Assembly (NCBI GenBank): GCA_030141605.1
Contig: JAQGDQ010000100.1
Span: 558,001-622,000, forward strand
DNA from: Tubiluchus corallicola
Lineage: Eukaryota; Priapulida; Priapulimorpha; Priapulimorphida; Tubiluchidae
Length of the DNA stretch: 64,000 bases
Direction of reading: 5' to 3'
Under the pieces are notes generated by a model. It did no database searches and had not been told where the DNA came from. It worked only from the letters and a program-made list of their open reading frames with translations. Shown in pieces: positions 35,922 to 64,000 of the stretch (positions are counted from its first letter, which is position 1; each line of letters starts with the position of its first letter). Position numbers and translations under genes: made by a program.

Positions 35922-37380
35922 GTTATGGACAGATATGCAACAAAATTTCCTCCTGGCAAGGGGCAAGTATGAATATAATGTACAAAGTTCACAGTTATTA
36001 AAACTGCGGTGCTTTGAGCAATATCAAGGCAGCGGCTGCTTTATTAGTCGACAGAGATTCGCCATCTGTACGCCATCTATTGGCGAGGCAAACACTAAAC
36101 ATGCAAAAATTCACAAGTTTTTTTACGTAATATGACAGTATATTGTCCGGCACCGTAAGAGACGACACAATACTGCATAGTGGTTTAATTTACTCATAAA
36201 TTATAACGTTAAGAAATCAGGAACGATAGTACAATTCATATTTCAGTAATACACTTTCGTCTGACAAGCGTATCTTGTTTTATAAAATCCTTTTTAAATA
36301 GCCAATTGTAAAAGCGAAACTGTATTTACCCATGAAGAAGGGAGTGAAGAGAAATGTCCTAAAAATGCTAATGACTTGAAACAGTTTTTCGCAAACAAAA
36401 TTAGGTAATTTACGTTTAGACATTTAAGACTTTCTGAAAATAAATTAATTTTACATAATTAATAGATTACAAAAATACGAAAAGAAGGGCCTTAAAATCA
36501 TCAGACATTATTAAATGAATTAAGTGCTCATTGGCATTTTTTTTGAAAAATGGCAAATCCAATCACTTTGAAGTGACTTTTGTTCTTGCTTCTCTTCAGT
36601 TATGTTTTATGTAACTGAATTATGAGAGATGCAGTAAGAGTATTACAACTTGTAACAAAGGAAACTGGGACAGGGTGATCAAGAGTGAAACAGAAAAAAC
36701 TTATTTTCTAGATCCTTCCTTCGCACCCATTGGAGTTGCCCAGGTTAAGAACCACTGGTCTAGTCACACAGCAAAAGCTGTGGAATTAAATGAAATCAAC
36801 GGCAATATTTTGACACTGGGATACGAACTTAGTTAAGTAGGGAAATTTGTAAGCCACTCATGGGTGCCAAGCAGCTTTCCAAAACAAATCTCTACATGTT
36901 CTGAAACTGTTACTACGCCAAGTTTGACTAGACGGTGCCTTCACTTAATTTAACAATTGATAAATAGCTAAGTTATGTATTCATAAGGAAAATAAAGAAA
37001 TATTTAATCACAATACGATTTATAAATTATAACGACATTTGGTGAAACCACTGCTCCCTTCATCAGGTCACATAAAATATCGTTGTAACAATAACAAATA
37101 AGCATTGACTATATTTTTAGTAATTTATCATGCTGTCTTAGCCTACAATATCTACTTAGTTCTTCATGTTACTAACCAGCTTCACACTGCATTGAAAACA
37201 ATATGCCTTAACTTGAAAAAAAGTGTTGCTTACATGTTACACTTCCCAGCTGACCGAGACGATTGTGATATGATAATGCAGAAAGCGCATTAATTTGTTC
37301 ATATCGACTGCAATCTAGCAGTAAAAATACTAGTTTTTTGCGCTTGTGCTAAATATTTACGGTTTAAAACTTTGGAAACG
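35922..37380. other. Spacer between divergent transcription units
   Basis: No gene is seen. The region lies between the ATG of the minus-strand unknown gene (35921) and the plus-strand iGluR start (37962). It could contain both promoters, but no element can be named. Confidence 0.5.
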
Positions 37381-37785
37381 ATGTTACAACTACAATCTAA
37401 CAAACGTCAGAGCTACATTCAGGATTAGCTAAAGGATTAGCCAACTTTTTCGGGGTTGAATATCCGTTTAAACTGCAAGCAAAATTGCAGCCGAATTGAA
37501 TTTGCCGCATCTTAAAGTACTAGAAAGAAAGTGTTTTTATAGTACTGTGCGCCGTGCAATAAAAGTAAACCATTCTGTTTTAGCTAATATTAGAAATAGT
37601 AACGTCTACTTACGTTCTTTAATATGGATCAAGTGGCAAGACAAGCTATTCGTATATTAATTTTATTTTAGCTTTGTAATTAGTATTTGTAAATATTGAT
37701 ATGTAGTTTTTAATTTTATATATAATTGTATTTTATGCTATATGAACGAGAAGCCTGAAATAAATGTCTATCTATCTATGTACAG
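37381..37785 (+). mobile_element. Probable LINE 3' remnant with TCTA tail
   Basis: A short open run at about 37514-37671 (KVLERKCFYSTVRRAI ... LRSLIWIKWQDKLF, then stop) resembles the extreme C-terminus of LINE ORF2 proteins. It is followed by an AT-rich tail ending GAAATAAATGTCTATCTATCTATG. The terminal AATAAA plus TCTA units matches the end of the LINE at 1930-3376. The assignment rests mainly on the tail. Confidence 0.4.
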
Positions 37786-37961
37786 GGCGCATGCGCATCG
37801 ACTGCATGAAACTATTCCTGGAAGCCCGTGATCCCGTTCTTGCAATAATCACAAATGGAAAACCGTTTTAAATCATTCTCTTGTAATATCCTTTACATCA
37901 TGCGTTTCATTTACGGCGACAGTTGAAGTGGATAAAGTGTTGTGCATGGCTAATCATAACT

Positions 37962-63244
<25,283 letters not shown>

Positions 63245-64000
63245 GATCAAATTAACCAACACAAAATTCACAATCTGTCTAGCTATAATAGAGCCATAGG
63301 CTACAGAACATAGTACGTCCCATAGTGGTGATTTAGCAAGTTACAGAAGGAGAAATCAAAGCTTCATCAAAGATAAAAATAAAAAACACTACTACCAGTT
63401 TATGTAGAAAATGGTTGTTTGTATGACAAATTGTCTCAGTCGCATTCAGTTTACATACAGTGATGTAATTATGACAGCTTGCCTTTGCATTATAAATAGT
63501 CTCAGTCCTAGTTTGCATAGTCGTATAGCTATGACAGATTGTCAGTTGTAAATACTGAATAAATTTATGGAATTGTTAAAAACGATTTTTGGGTAACGAT
63601 CCCTTATTGATATTAAAACTTAAAATGCAATGATTCCAGACTGTATGATACAATGAGAGATTATGCTGTTAATATAAGGCCTCCATAGTCCAGTTAGAAA
63701 TTATTTGTGCTTCGCCAAGTATATGTGTATTTATATAGCTCTTTGCAGATAATACCGTTGTCTATTACTAATAATAATTTCTTTGGTGTTTGTTACGTTT
63801 TAAGTTATTTGAGTTTGTTAACAAACTTGATGAAAATACATTTCGTCGTCAATTTAATTCATGCAATTTTTTCTGTTAATGAGTTAAATAGGCCTAAACA
63901 GCCAAATCGTCAATTGCCGACCAAGCACGCACCAGGTCTATCAAACCATCCAACGGACCAATACTGTGATCCATTTTTTACTGAATTCGTTAGTCCATAA
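63245..64000. other. 3' flank of the iGluR gene
   Basis: The 3' untranslated region probably ends near the AATAAA at 63559 (CTGAATAAATTTATGG). Beyond it the sequence is AT-rich. An open frame runs to the window edge from 63707 but shows no recognisable feature. Confidence 0.5.

Overview
The window is nuclear DNA of an invertebrate animal. It is AT-rich, crowded with microsatellites and transposon debris, and its genes are split by many GT-AG introns. The two best genes are receptors typical of animals: a GABA-B-type class C GPCR and an ionotropic glutamate receptor (iGluR). I cannot name the phylum from sequence alone; a sponge, placozoan, cnidarian or lophotrochozoan would all fit.

Layout. 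1-3400: a possible partial minus-strand exon, then an iGluR-like ligand-binding exon carrying an in-frame TGA (1423-1909), followed at once by a decayed LINE (about 1930-3376). 3400-7000: AT-rich spacer with inverted repeats and a small TA-flanked MITE. 7082-10979, minus strand: an alkaline phosphatase pseudogene with a stop and several frameshifts. 11-16 kb: nothing clear except a two-exon relic of a GABA-B receptor copy at 14.3-14.65 kb. 16097-29187, plus strand: an intact 18-exon GABA-B-like receptor of 805 codons. 29.2-31.2 kb: spacer with an (AG)n tract and a dispersed repeat. 31263-35921, minus strand: a four-exon gene of 221 codons and unknown family, with a hAT-type non-autonomous element in its first intron. 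36-37.9 kb: spacer with a probable LINE tail. 37962-63244, plus strand: an iGluR of 17 exon positions and 969 codons.

The notable finding is in the iGluR gene. Exon position 14, which encodes part of the second lobe of the ligand-binding domain, exists in three tandem versions (A, B, C). Each is exactly 133 nt, with a phase 1 acceptor and a phase 2 donor, so only inclusion of exactly one keeps the frame open. A and B begin with the conserved acidic residue expected to bind the ligand amino group; C has Ser there. A block of about 2.2 kb around cassette C is also present as an inverted copy of roughly 97% identity inside the 7.5-kb first intron. The copied cassette lies antisense to the gene, and its splice acceptor AG has become GG. 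The pre-mRNA could therefore form a very long duplex that bridges 16 kb and covers cassette C.

Reading-frame arithmetic supports both intact models: the GABA-B exons sum to 2418 nt and the iGluR exons (with one cassette) to 2910 nt, both multiples of three with no internal stop. This makes it unlikely that the broken alkaline phosphatase and iGluR-like exons are simple sequencing errors. I identified all features by eye; nothing was checked against a database.
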